A DNA stretch of 64,000 bases. Source: Megamerina dolium. Its lineage: Eukaryota > Arthropoda > Insecta > Diptera > Megamerinidae. Positions 53,764 through 64,000 of this stretch are shown here, in pieces. The stretch is from positions 12,300,609 to 12,364,608 of the forward strand of contig OY978530.1 of NCBI GenBank assembly GCA_963854835.1, read 5' to 3'. The notes beneath the pieces were generated by a model. The model worked only from the letters and a program-made list of their open reading frames with translations. It was not told where the DNA came from and ran no database searches. Within the stretch, counting starts at the first letter, position 1. Each line of letters starts with the position of its first letter. The translations under genes were made by a program, and so were the position numbers.

Positions 53764-55187
53764 ATGGAGAACAAATTGAGAAACAACAAAAACAATAGCA
53801 GCAATATAGTTGGCATCACCATGAGCAGTGGTACTCAAAGTCCTTGCGATGGTGGTAGCAAGATACCTGGAGCTGAGCCGCCCAAGAAGACACCGATACC
53901 GAGTGAAGATGGCAAAACTGTCGAAGCTGACCCTTTTAAGCGTGCACCAAGACTGGTGCGGTCGCCGAAAACTGCGGAAAAGCCAGTAAGAGCAAAGTCT
54001 TCGCCACCTGCGATGCAAGATAGCACGCCTATGGCTACAACGACGCAATCGAGTGCCGATATCATGTCAGAATTAGGTGAGGCAATCAGGAAGTTGACTG
54101 AAGCCATGCGACTACCGCAACGATCAATCAACAACCAAATCAGGGATCTGCTCAGTTCAGTAACGCGACTTCACGAACGTGCCCGAGAAGAGTATAATAA
54201 AAGCAAAGAAAATAGACGAAATGTTCCCCTCAGGCTAACATCTATAGGATCAACGCCGAAGAGGCCCCGCGAGGACGAGCAGCTTACACGGAAAACACCA
54301 CCCAAGAGGAGCAGAGCCACTCACGAGGAAGTGCAAAAGCCGACGGATAACACGAGCAAAAGCGATGGAGGCAATAATAGTCCTGCCAAAGAGAAAAAGA
54401 AAACAGAGAGCTGGGCGCAGGTCAAACGCAAAACGCAGAACCCTAAGAAGAAGGCGACCTATACACCGCCTCCGAGACCAGACGCGATAATCATTGCACG
54501 TGCTGGAAATATGTCATACAGTGACATACTTAAAGCTGTGAAAAAGAATGATGCTCTACATGAACTCGGTGAGAACGTTGCACGGATCAGGAAGACGGCG
54601 AAAGGCGAAATTTTGCTTGAATTGAAGGAGGCCCAGATGACAAACATGGGTATTTATGAAAAACATATAAATAAGGTGCTGGGTGATAAAGAGCAGATCA
54701 GGGCACTAACCCATGAGGTATCGTTGGAGATCCGCGATCTAGATGAAATTACCACCAGGATGATATTGTCGAGGCGATCCGATCGCAAATAAAGGAGTTA
54801 AGTTTCTTCGACGAAAGAGCGATCACAAACATCAGGGAGGCATATGCAGGTACGCAGACTGCGGTGGTAAGCCTTCCGGCGTTGAACGCAAGACAACTTC
54901 TTGATGCTCTTAAGATCAAAATTGGATGGGTGGTGTGCCGAATAAGGGAAAAACCGAACCTAAAGAAGTGTTTCAGGTGCCTAGAATATGGGCGTGTGGC
55001 GAGGGCGTGCAGCAGCACAGAAGATAGGAGCCAAAGTTGCATCAAATGTGGGGAAAAGGGTCACTTCGCAAAGACATGCGATAAAAAGCCATTCTGTGGA
55101 GCATGCAAAATCAACGGGAAGGATGCGGGTCACCAAATCGGCAGTAGGAAGTGTCCCCTATATCAAGCAGCGTGCAAAAGGATATAA
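53764..55187 (+). pseudogene. R1-clade family 1 ORF1 (Gag-like), one frameshift
   Basis: Open from 53764 (or the in-frame ATG at 53821, MSSGTQSPCDGGSK). The N-terminal half is Pro/Lys/Ser-rich with a helical segment (MSELGEAIRKLTEAMRLPQR). MSYSDILKAVKK corresponds to the same motif in family 2. At about 54757 a base is lost after EIRDLDEITT, and the frame ends at 54792. The continuation (from about 54760) holds CFRCLEYGRVARAC, CIKCGEKGHFAKTC and CGACKINGKDAGHQIGSRKC, three zinc groups, to TAA at 55185-55187, which overlaps the ORF2 ATG. It is otherwise well kept. Confidence 0.87.
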
Positions 55188-56620
55188 TGAGAGTTGTACA
55201 GATCAACTTAAACCATTGTGAAGCTGCACAGGAGTTGCTCAGGCAGACAGTATACGAACAGAAGATAGAAGTGGCTATAGTTTGCGAGCAGTACAAAAAC
55301 TTAAGCGCAGGAACCTGGATCTCTGATCAGGTAAACAAAGCTGCCATATGGGCCTGTGGAAACAACTCCATCCAAGACAAGCCGCTCCTTGGAAAATCCT
55401 ACTACACGCGGGCGAAGATCTGTGGAATCAATTTTTACAGCTGCTATGTCCCGCCGAGTGTGACGCAAGTCGACTATGAAAGGATTCTAGACGAACTAGT
55501 GCGAGACGCCAGAACTACTACGCCAAACGTAATAGCAGGTGATTTCAATGCATGGGCCGAGGAATGGGGCAGCAGTTATACAAATAGGCGGGGTGATGCC
55601 CTGCTCAAGGCGTTCTCCTTGCTAGACGCTGTATTGCTCAATACTGGCGGTAGGAATACCTTCGAGAAGAATGGTCGCGGATCAATTATTGACATTACGT
55701 TCGCCAGCCGCGCGCTCGTTCGATCGAGAAGCTGGCAGGTATGCGACTTTTACACACATAGCGACCACCTTGCTATTGTGATGGAAGTCGGCAATCATGA
55801 GCAGATTCAAGGGAGCCTACAAAAAACACAAACTAGAGGGTGGAAAGTGGAAACGCTCGATGAAGAAATTTTCAAACTCATTCTAGACGTGAACCCAGAC
55901 TGTTCAAACGACGTGGACCGACAGGCTGACATGCTGTCAAAGTACGTAAGTAAAGCTTGCGACGCCGCCATGTGCAGGAAAAGACAGAATATGTATAGAA
56001 AGCCCACGTACTGGTGGAATCAGGAGATTAATACATTAAGAAGTGAATGTCATAGAGCAAGACGTCTCTCCCAAAGAAGCCAAGGTACGCCGGAGCATAT
56101 AATACTACGTGAATGCTTCAAAAAGAAACGCAAGGAGTTTAAAAAGGCGATCAAAAGCAGCAAGTCCTCATGCTTCAAAGAACTCTGTGAAAGGGTGGAC
56201 GAGAACCCGTGGGGCGACGCGTATAAGATAGTGATGTCCAAGGTCAGAGGTGGTAGAGGTAAAGCACCAACCTGCTCTATCCTCCTAGCAAAGGTAGTAA
56301 AAACGCTTTTTCCGGCGCAAGACTTGCAACCGTATATGGTGATACCCCCAATAGAAGAGGCAGTGAAAATCGACGAGTCGGAGATTATCTTAGCGGCGGA
56401 GAGATTCGGTAACGCAAAGGCGCCTGGACTTGATGGCATCCCGAATAAGGCGCTGAAAATCGCCATTAATCATAACACGAAGCCTTTTGCCGAGCTTTTT
56501 GCGAGATGTTTGAACGAGGGTGTTTTCCCGAAAGTATGGAAAAAACAGCGCCTGGTCCTCCTTCAGAAGCCGAATAAACCGGCGGGTGAGCCAAATGCGT
56601 ATCGTCCACTTTGCATGATT

Positions 56621-56838
56621 CATACGCTAGCGTGTTAAAACAAAACCCACACCAACAAAGCAATGTAAATAATGAGCAGAAGCCCTCACTGCCCACCCAA
56701 CAGCCAAGTACCCTTGAACATTTGCTTCAAACATTAATTCAGAATATGAACCAATTCATGAACTCAATGCAAACAATGATGCAAGAAATGATGAAAAATC
56801 AATCGATGTTACTCCAAACATTGCTATCCAGACCATGA
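56621..56838 (+). pseudogene. Jockey ORF1 C-terminal end
   Basis: The frame SYASVLKQNPHQQSN through a Met/Gln-rich helix (MNSMQTMMQEMMKNQSMLLQ) to TGA at 56836-56838 is the typical tail of a Jockey-clade ORF1, after the zinc knuckles, which are cut off. The stop overlaps the ORF2 start as ATGA. Confidence 0.75.
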
Positions 56839-59480
56839 GTTGTCTCAAAATATGCCACTGGAACGCCAACGGCTTAAGCCAGCACCGTTTGGAGCTAATT
56901 CAATTCCTTGAATCCAGCCAAATCGACATAATGATGATATCTGAGACCCATTTCACTGACAAAAATTGCTACCAAATACCATATTACAAACTGTACACCA
57001 CAAATCATCCGCATGGTAAGGCACGCGGAGGAACTGCCATATTGATAAAAAGCAGAATAAAACATCATGTTCTTGAAGATTTTAGTAGCGTCTACTTGCA
57101 AGCAACATCTATATGTCTGGAAGAATACATCTCTAAGCTAGTAATATCTGCGATATACTGTCCCCCAAGATACAGTATTACCGAACAGCAATATAAAGAA
57201 TTTTTCTAAACTCTTGGTAGCAAATTCTTGGTTGCTGGCGATTTCAACGCCAAACACACTCACTGGGGCTCCCGATTAATAACTCCAAAAGGCAAAAGAC
57301 TATGTTCAATTATCACTAACCACGGCTACGATGTTATTTCAAATGGTCAACCGACATATTGGCCGACGGACAAGAGGAAAATACCCGATCTCATAGACTT
57401 TGGAGTCGCCAAAGGTTTGCAGATGGAAAATATCTCCACAGAGTGTAATTATGATCTATCATCTGACCACTCACCCACGGTAATATCTATAAAATCACCA
57501 AGCCCCCAAAGCAATTGCGTTAGAAAGAAAATAGACTGGTTAAAATTCAAGAAATATATAAATTCCCATCTTCCTCTGAGTACTGTATTAAGAAATGGAC
57601 ACGATGTAGACTCAGCACTCGAAAAATTCAACCAGCTGCTCTCATTAGCTCTCAGCTCAGCCACCTGCACAAAGGTATGCAAGCAATCAAACTATAGCCC
57701 ATACACACCAGCCGATATTGAATTGCTAGTAAGACAAAAAAGAAGACTCCGAAAACAATGGCAAGAATTCAGATCACCGAATCTGAAAACACAGCTACAG
57801 CACTGCACTCGAAAGTTAAAGCAAGCCTTAAAAAATAAAAACAACAAAGAGTTAGAAGAGCACATAGCGAAATTAACACCTGGTGAAGCGTCAGACTACT
57901 GCTGGAAATCAGCAAAAAAATCAAATCGGCCAATTCTCACTGATTCCCCCATCCGTTTGAGTGACGGTAATTGGGCTAGAAGCAACTGTGAGAAGGGTTT
58001 GGCTTTTGCAAACCACCTAAAAAGTGTGTTTACACCCAATCCACCCTCTTCACAGTCCTCATTACCAATATTAACTTCTCAACCTTGCTCAATAACGCTC
58101 AAAATTAAAAAAAAGGACATATTCAAAGCAATTTATAAAGATTTAAACCCAAAAAAATCACCTGGTCCAGATAAAATTACCGGTAAAATGATAAAAGAGC
58201 TACCTCCGGCTTCAGTAATTCATCTGATGCACATTTTCAATGCTATCCTTCGTATTAAACACTATCCCAAATGCTGGAAAACTTCAAAAATTATTATGAT
58301 AGCAAAACCAGGAAAAGACCCTACAAAAGTTGCATCGTACAGACCTATTAGCCTCCTGCCTCTACTTTCTAAAGTATTCGAAAAGCTACTTGTCATGAAT
58401 ATAACTCCATTTATTAATCTCAACCAACTGATTCCTCAACATCAGTTTGGATTTAGAAAACAGCACGGCACAATAGAACGAGTCCACCGCATTGTAACTC
58501 TGATAAGGAACACTTTTGAAGAAAAAAAGTATTGCTCAGCTGTCTTTCTTGATATCACTCAAGCTTTCGATAAAGTATGACACGATGGCCTTATTTACAA
58601 ACTCAAACTATTACTGCCTGCAAATGTCTCCTCATTGCTTAGTAGCTACCTCACGAAAAGACAATTTCTCGTACATCACAAGGATTACACAACAAATCCA
58701 TTGGATATTCACGCTGGCGTTCCTCAAGGAAGCGTTTTGGGTCCCTTACTGTATCTCTTATACACTTCAGATATGCCCAACAATAACTATACATTCATAT
58801 CGACCTTTGCTGATGATACGGCAATATTGTGCTCTCGCTCTAACCCCATAGAAGCTACTAAACTCCTGCAGACTCATGTCGATTCTCTCGAAATCTGGCT
58901 AGCAAAATGGCGTATAAAAGTCAATGAATCAAAGAGCGTACATGTAACCTTCACGCTAAGGCTAGATACATGTCCCCCACTTAAAATTAATGGCCAATCA
59001 GTTCCACAATGTTCCTCAACAAAGTACTTGGGTATTCACCTCGACAGAAGGCTGACATGGAAAAATCACATAGAGGCAAAGAAAACTCAGATCAAGCTTA
59101 AAATGAATCAGTTATGGTGGCTGTTACACAAAAGATCAAAGTTGAATCTTAAATACAAAGTGCTATTATATAAAGCAATCCTGAAACCAATCTGGACTTA
59201 TGGTATTCAGTTTTGGGGCACCGCATCTCCCTCTAATATCGAAAAATTGCAGCGAATACAATCCAAGTGTCTGCGAATTATTGTAAACGCGCCTTGGTAT
59301 ATGAGGAACGTTAACATCCATCGAGATTTAAATGTATCCACAATTTCTGAGGAAGTTGCAATGTCCTGCAGAAGCTACATTCAAAAATTACACAATCATC
59401 CGAATCCCCTTGCTAGGCAATTGTTGCTGAGCAAGGGGCATCGTCGATTAAAAAGAAAAGACACACTGAATATGCTGTAA
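56835..59480 (+). pseudogene. Jockey ORF2 (endonuclease/RT) with two or more lesions
   Basis: ATG at 56835 (MSCLKICHWNANGLSQHRLE). Endonuclease blocks: WNANGL, ISETHF, VISAIYCPP, VAGDFNAKHTHWGSR and SSDHSPTVI. A TAA at 57207 stops the frame at codon 125, and the frame then continues. The RT start (KSPGPDKITGKMIK, YRPISLLPLLSKVFEKLL, FGFRKQHGTIE) leads to motif A FLDITQAFDKV, where the next codon (Trp in relatives) is TGA (58578). A frame change by 58640 leads to motif B GVPQGSVLGPLLYLLYTSD, motif C FADDTAIL and KYLGIHLDRRLTW, and a C-terminal part to 59480. Inactive. Confidence 0.9.
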
Positions 59481-61469
59481 AATTGCTACATCTCGCGACT
59501 CACCAAATTGGGATGGAACGTAGGGGATATCACATAGTTTTATTTAGTTTGTAAGATTTTAATACTTATTGTTAGTTTCTTGTATTTAAGAAAGATTCAA
59601 TAAAAAAAAAATAAGCTAACAAAAAAAAACAAAAAAAACACTTTGCATGATTGATACGATGGCCAAAATATTGGAGCGGTTGATATGCACGCGTCTGGAA
59701 CAACATCTAGAAAGGGAACCACCTGGTCTGTCCGAGAACCAATTTGGTTTCAGGAGACATCGGTCGACCATAGACGCAATTAGAAAATTGACGGACATTG
59801 CTGGCAAGGCCATAGAAGGCACTAAATGGATGCATGGCGATAAAAAATATTGTGCAGTAGTGACACTAGACGTACAAAATGCCTTCAACTCGGCAAACTG
59901 GCATCTTATTATGAGGGCATTGGAGGCAAAGGGAACGCCAGCGTACCTAATGCGAATAATAAATAGTTATCTGTCTGACAGACTACTGTTGTATGACACG
60001 GACGAAGGGCCCAAAAGCTACGTGGTGACGGGTGGAGTGCCGCAGGGATCTGTACTTGGCCCGCTACTGTGGAACGTTCTGTACGATGGGGTGTTAAACC
60101 TTCCATTGCCAAAAGAAGCCCAGATAATTGGCTACGCGGACGACATTGCCGTGACGATCGTTGCGAAGGAGCTCTCCCAAGTTCAGAGCATCTGCAGAGA
60201 GACAGCTTCGAAAATTAAGAATTGGCTCACGACGACAAAGCTCCAGCTTGCGGTACAGAAAACAGAGGCTGTACTTATCACGAGCAGGAAAAAACTCGAA
60301 AAAATCACCCTAAACATTGACGGCTACAACATTACAACGCAACCTTCGTTGAGATATCTAGGTGTAATGATTGATACGAGGCTCAACTTCAAGGCGCATA
60401 TCGAAAAAGCCTGCGGGAAGGCGGCAACAATGACAGCGGCTCTGACGAGAATCATGGCCAACATTGGTGGCCCCAGCCAGAGTAGGAGAGCGCTCCTGGC
60501 TAAAGTCAGTCAATCAATATTGATGTACGCGGCGCCTATATGGGGGGCAGCTCTGCGGCAAAAGACATACTCGAAGAAGGCGAAGATAGTTTTCAGGTTA
60601 AGCGCTATTAGAGTTGCATGTGCATTTAGGACAGTGTCACAAGAAGGTGCCGGTATTATATCCGGCATTATGCCGCCGGACATAATGGCCTCGGAGTTGG
60701 GCAGAGTATATAACAGAACCAAAAGCCTGAATAGGCGGTTAACGGCAACCGAACGGAAAGAGGAGAGACAGACGAGCCTAGATGAATGGCAAAGTCAATG
60801 GGACGCCGCAGGAAAAGGGAGGTGGACCCACAGGCTCATCAGAAACGTGCAAGCTTGGGTCGAAAGAGGACACGGAGAGACAGACTACTACCTTACGCAG
60901 TTTTTGACGGGCCATGGTTGTTTCAGAGAGTACCTCCACAGATTCGGTCATGATGACGCGACAGAATGTTCATTCTGCAACACTGTTGGCGAAAACGCTC
61001 AGCATATCTTTTTCTTCTGCCTAAGATTTGAGACGCAGAGAATGACCATAGAGAAGATAATAAATGAAAGGATAACACCTGATAACATTGTGAGCCATAT
61101 GCTGCGATCGAGTTTAGTGTGGTTTAAGATGAAAGAATGGGCTGCAATAGCTCTCAAGGAGCTCAGGAAGAAGGAGTGGCAGCGGAGAAATATAACTGCA
61201 GCTGTGTGAACGCCATGTACGGGATGTTTGAAGAGGCATATTAGCTCAGCTTAGTCCTGCGAAGTAGTGCTTAACGGCGGTCCCGCAGGACACAAACAAG
61301 CTATAGAGGTCGGAGTTAAGGGTTTAGTACGTAGGCGTACTGGTTCGCAAGTCCAGCATAGTAAGATATTACTGACTGGGCGTGGTCCCGAATGAGGTGT
61401 ACCTTTAGCGGACAGTATGAATCGTACATGCCGTCTATGGTGGACGGTATCTAAGAAAGATTCCCCCTT

Positions 61470-61520
61470 CGATCATCATCGTCGTAGACGATGATGATCG
61501 TCGTAGACGATGATGATGGG
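61470..61520. repeat. Hairpin and short tandem repeat at R1-clade 3' end
   Basis: ATCATCATCGTC, GTA, GACGATGATGAT (about 61472-61499) is a perfect 12-bp hairpin; the CGTCGTAGACGATGATGAT part is then repeated once. It takes the place of the poly-A/AC end of the other copies. Confidence 0.85.
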
Positions 61521-61683
61521 GTGTTGTTGTTGATAGTATGATGTAGAGATAACGTTGTTATATAGATGATGTTCAGGCTGGTGGAATTTTGAATGTTGAT
61601 TGTGGTGATGGTAACAAATAATATGGTTTTCTTCGTGTTACACAATTGTATTTATATTTAATATTGTATAAAAATGTTGAGTG
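61521..61683. other. Short TG/GAT-rich spacer
   Basis: No gene. Ends with the SINE target duplication. Confidence 0.5.
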
Positions 61684-62044
61684 TGGGCAGCATGGCTCAG
61701 TGGCTAGTGTGTTGGGCTTCTGATCTGTAGCTCGTGGTTCAATCCCCGGCTGAAGCGTAATTAATTTCATGTCGAAAAGATTTTTCTTTCGAATGGTACG
61801 CTCCTGTTGGCAAGCAATTCGGAATTCTTCCAATTTGCTATGGAAAGCTTCTAAAAGATCTTTGCGACAAAGCTCAGAAAAAGTGATGTCGCAAGAATTC
61901 TGCCGTTCGGAACCGGTTAAAATAAGTATGTCCCTTCTAATACTGTCCAAAATTTAAGACGCACAACAGTAATGGAAGAGAAGCTCGGCCAACGAGCCCT
62001 TCGGGGCTTTAAGTGGCACATATTTATTTATTTTTGTTTTTTTT
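61684..62044 (+). mobile_element. SINE, type-i 3' end
   Basis: tRNA-like head (ATGGCTCAGTGGCTAGTGTG and GGTTCAATCCCCGG), body with small deletions, CTTCGGGGCTTTAAGTGGC and a T-rich tail. AATGTTGAGTG at 61673-61683 and AATATTGAGTG at 62045-62055 form an 11-bp duplication with one mismatch, so it is somewhat older than the copy at 15185. Confidence 0.9.
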
Positions 62045-62055
62045 AATATTGAGTG

Positions 62056-62171
62056 CCGAGAGGGAGATACTCGTACTCGCGTGCACTATCACTTGTTCAA
62101 GAGAAAAAAGTATAAAAATATTCAGCTCGGACACGTCGTTCAATTCAAGAGATTAGTGAGCAGAAAAAATA
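62056..62171 (+). promoter_or_regulatory. Putative core promoter
   Basis: TATAAAAAT at 62111 with a downstream CGTTCAATTCAAG about 30 bp on looks like an insect polymerase II promoter, possibly from an LTR or gene whose body is displaced by the DD41D element at 62172. Confidence 0.35.
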
Positions 62172-63445
62172 AAGGGTTATCCATTTCGCGGTTTCAAAAG
62201 TATAGGGCTAGAATTCGACATCTGTCAAACTGAGTTGTTAAAACAATTTCTTTCTTTTTCAGTTCAAAGTCTGACATGTGCGAAAATGAATCGCTTAACT
62301 ATCGCACAACACATTAAAATTGTAAAAACCTACTACAAAAATGGTGATTCTGCCACAGCCACATATCGTGCTTTAAGAGGAGATTATGGTTTACATAATC
62401 GAAGAAATATGAAGAGACTGGATCGGCTACAGATATTGTAAGGCCTGTGCATCATCGTTCCGCTCGTACCACCGAAAATATCGCTGCTGTAAGTGAAAGT
62501 GTTGCCGAAGACCCGAATGTGTCGATTCCTCGTCGTTCTCAGGAATTAGGACTGTCTTACGGCACATTATGGGGTATTTTGCATTTGGATCTACACCTAC
62601 ATCCATATAAAATCCAGCTCACACAACAACTGAAGCCAGCTGACCATTCACAACGTCGTAGATACGTCGAATGGGTGCTTGAACAACAGGCGGTGGACGG
62701 CGATTTTTCGAACAAAATTTTCTTCAGCGACGAAGCACATTTCTCACTCGGTGGGTACGTTAACAAACAAAATTGTCGTATTTGGGGTTCTGAGGATCCT
62801 CAAGTAATTGAAGAGAGGCCACTACATCCACAAAAAGTCACTGCTTGGTGCGCTCTTTGGTCCGGAGGTGTGATTGGACCTTACTTCTTCGAAAACGACG
62901 ATGGAACGACTGTCACCGTCAATTCGGAGCGTTATGGTCATATGATAACCGACTTTTTTTTGCCTGCTATTGAAGAATACGACTTAGAGAATAAGTGGTT
63001 TCAACAAGACGGTGCCACATGCCACACAACTCGAGCGAATATGGCTTTATTGCAAGAGAAATTTTCTGGCCGCATAATTTCTCGTCGTGGCGATATCAAG
63101 TGGCCACCAAGATCATGCGATTTGACACCGCTTGACTTTTTTTTGTGGGGCTACGTGAAAGACCGTGTTTATGCAGATAAACCTTTAACTCTTGAGCACC
63201 TAAAAACCAACATTCGTCACGTTATGGCTGAGATACCGCCCAATATGTGTCAAAAAGTGGTCGAAAATTACCTCAAAACACTCGATGCTTGCAACAATTC
63301 GCGTGGTGGTCATTAAAATGATGTAGTATTTCACACATAATGTCAACGTTCAAACTTTATAATAAAAAAGAAATATCATGATAAAAAATACTTTATATGT
63401 GTTTTATTTACATTTACTTTTGAAACCGCAAAATGGATAACCGTT
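62172..63445 (+). mobile_element. DD41D (rosa-type) mariner, copy 2
   Basis: A 1274-bp element with ends AAGGGTTATCCATTTCGCGG and its near-complement, flanked by TA at 62170-62171 and 63446-63447. The length difference of 32 bp from copy 1 is explained by a 31-bp deletion here and one extra base there. Few other changes separate the copies. Confidence 0.95.
62286..63316 (+). pseudogene. DD41D mariner transposase, copy 2, N-terminal deletion
   Basis: Start MNRLTIAQHIKIVK at 62286. A 31-bp deletion after YGLHNR (about 62403) removes part of the first helix-turn-helix linker and shifts the frame, which ends at 62441. The rest is open from 62447 to 63316: RRRSQELGLS-type second helix-turn-helix (IPRRSQELGLSYGTLW), Asp in FFSDEAHFS, Asp in FQQDGATCHT and Asp in LTPLDFFLWG (41 residues later), and an intact C-terminus (MCQKVVENYLKTLDAC). 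The catalytic half is intact, but DNA binding is lost in this copy. The sister copy has the opposite defect. Confidence 0.93.
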
Positions 63446-63447
63446 TA

Positions 63448-63775
63448 TAAAAGTATATAAACAATAAAACGGGAAGCAAGAAGAGATGCTTATGTGAAGG
63501 AGAAGGTTGCCAACCCGCTCAAATGAAGTATACATTTATGTGATTAGTACGCGCATCCTACTTTGGCGTCGACATACATGATAAAATAGTGTTAAAATTA
63601 ACACAACTTTTTCATTACTTAAAATATCTGATTGATATATTTTTTAATTGAGCGATATTTTGCGGCGCTTGTTGAGAGATGCGTACTTTCAAAATTGTCA
63701 GGCGTTTTCAAGTGGCGACAGGTTGGAGCTTTGCGATGGTCACTTTAAAACATTAATATATTCATCTTCCAAGTA
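63448..63775. other. Unassigned AT-rich DNA
   Basis: No coding or repeat signal recognised. Confidence 0.4.
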
Positions 63776-63991
63776 TTATGTTACTTTTTCGGCGAAGTGG
63801 ATAAGACCGATAACTATATGAATAAATGAATTTCCTGTTAGTTTTCTCCCTTTAGGTATTTCCGCTTCTTTTATAATATTTAAGTAAATATAGGCGTTCA
63901 CTTTATCTTCCATAGTGATTAATTTCCCTACTCCTACTGCGCATAAACTGTACTGTACATGATTTTTGATATAACTGCATTCTTCTTTCAA
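63776..63991 (-). pseudogene. Tc1-like transposase fragment at right edge
   Basis: The 71-codon minus-strand frame reads AVGVGKLITMEDKVNAYIYL NIIKE (a segment break is mine), which resembles the part of Tc1 transposases between the first and second catalytic Asp (compare GVGELVFIEGTMDKMKYLEI in the element at 9605-11254). No catalytic residue is present. It is cut by the window edge and diverged. Confidence 0.5.
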
Positions 63992-64000
63992 ATTTTGTTT

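Larger units (their letters stand above)
56621..59638 (+). mobile_element. Jockey-clade LINE copy 2, nested in R1-clade ORF2
   Basis: A 3018-bp element, 5'-truncated in ORF1, with an A-rich tail (to 59638), flanked by the 14-bp duplication CACTTTGCATGATT at 56607-56620 and 59639-59652. Less decayed than the Jockey copy at 20.8 kb. Its insertion is the youngest event in this cluster. Confidence 0.95.
55187..61209 (+). pseudogene. R1-clade family 1 ORF2, split by Jockey insertion
   Basis: The first part (55187-56620) has the endonuclease (GDFNAWAEEWGS, DITFASRA) and RT start (YRPLCMI). A 3.0-kb Jockey follows. The second part (59653-61209) continues with DTMAKILERLICTRLEQHLE, FRRHRSTIDAI, motif A TLDVQNAFNSANW, motif B GVPQGSVLGPLLWN, motif C GYADDIAVT and a C-terminal knuckle CSFCNTVGENAQHIFFFC, ending ITAAV at 61209. 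I see no stop other than the insertion, so the copy was probably intact when Jockey landed. It differs from copy 1 at only a few sites outside copy 1's deletion. Confidence 0.93.
53065..61480 (+). mobile_element. R1-clade LINE, family 1, copy 2, with nested Jockey
   Basis: It starts directly at the AC tract (CCGGACGGTCTGATCC). A 0.7-kb leader, ORF1, ORF2 and a 3' UTR follow, ending at CCCCCTTCGA. ORF2 is split by a Jockey copy (56621-59638) with a 14-bp duplication. Without that insertion it is about 5.4 kb and apparently full length. Unlike copy 1 it lacks a poly-A and AC tract at its 3' end. Confidence 0.9.

Noticed and set aside
53401..53822. Minus-strand frames in the R1-clade leader
   Set aside because: No domain, and they lie antisense to a LINE leader that is GC-rich enough to be open by chance.

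Overview
The window is animal nuclear DNA from an insect, most likely a fly. It carries fly-type non-LTR retrotransposons (Jockey, R1, LOA and RTE clades), BEL/Pao and gypsy LTR elements, Tc1 and DD41D mariner transposons, a tRNA-derived SINE family and remnants of Maverick/Polinton elements, plus one set of intron-split exons. The DD41D ('rosa') mariners were described from Ceratitis and related fruit flies, so Tephritidae is my best guess; that is inference, not proof. I find no intact ordinary host gene. The window looks like a repeat-dense, heterochromatin-like region.

Layout. 1-5.6 kb: PRE_C2HC-type ORF1 fragment split by an old DD41D mariner, a dead Polinton DNA polymerase (-), an RTE copy (+) and a LINE RNase H tail (-). 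6.4-9.4 kb: gypsy gag (+) split by a SINE, further SINE pieces and a Polinton scrap. 9.5-12.8 kb: dead gypsy pol/gag (-) with a Tc1 element in its RNase H. 13.3-18 kb: RTE copy, complete SINE, and DD41D copy 1 (-). 18.2-20.7 kb: DUF4806-like exons (-) and a DUF4218-like transposase remnant (-). 20.8-24.1 kb: Jockey copy 1 and a SINE. 25.6-31.7 kb: RTE scrap, then a Polinton remnant holding a LOA-clade element with a 13-bp target duplication. 31.8-36.3 kb: SINE, then BEL/Pao with an RTE inserted at the start of gag. 36.5-41.7 kb: RTE copy, then a Polinton gene block (integrase, small ORF, DUF8207-like gene, packaging ATPase, and a divergent PLA2-like gene). 42.5-61.5 kb: a cluster of R1-clade elements separated by AC repeats, the last one split by a Jockey copy. 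61.7-64 kb: SINE, DD41D copy 2 and a Tc1 scrap.

How the parts relate. The content is mostly parasite nested in parasite, so relative ages can be read: Tc1 is younger than gypsy, LOA younger than Polinton, Jockey younger than the R1-clade copy, and the SINE younger than the gypsy gag. Autonomous elements would supply enzymes in trans (LINE reverse transcriptase for the SINE, DD41D transposase for broken copies), but nearly every coding region here carries at least one frameshift, stop or deletion. The most complete is the R1-clade ORF2 at 49850-52828, open for 973 codons. The most unusual structures are the AC-repeat R1 concatemer, the SINE family with two different 3' ends, and the scattered Polinton pieces with a PLA2-like gene.
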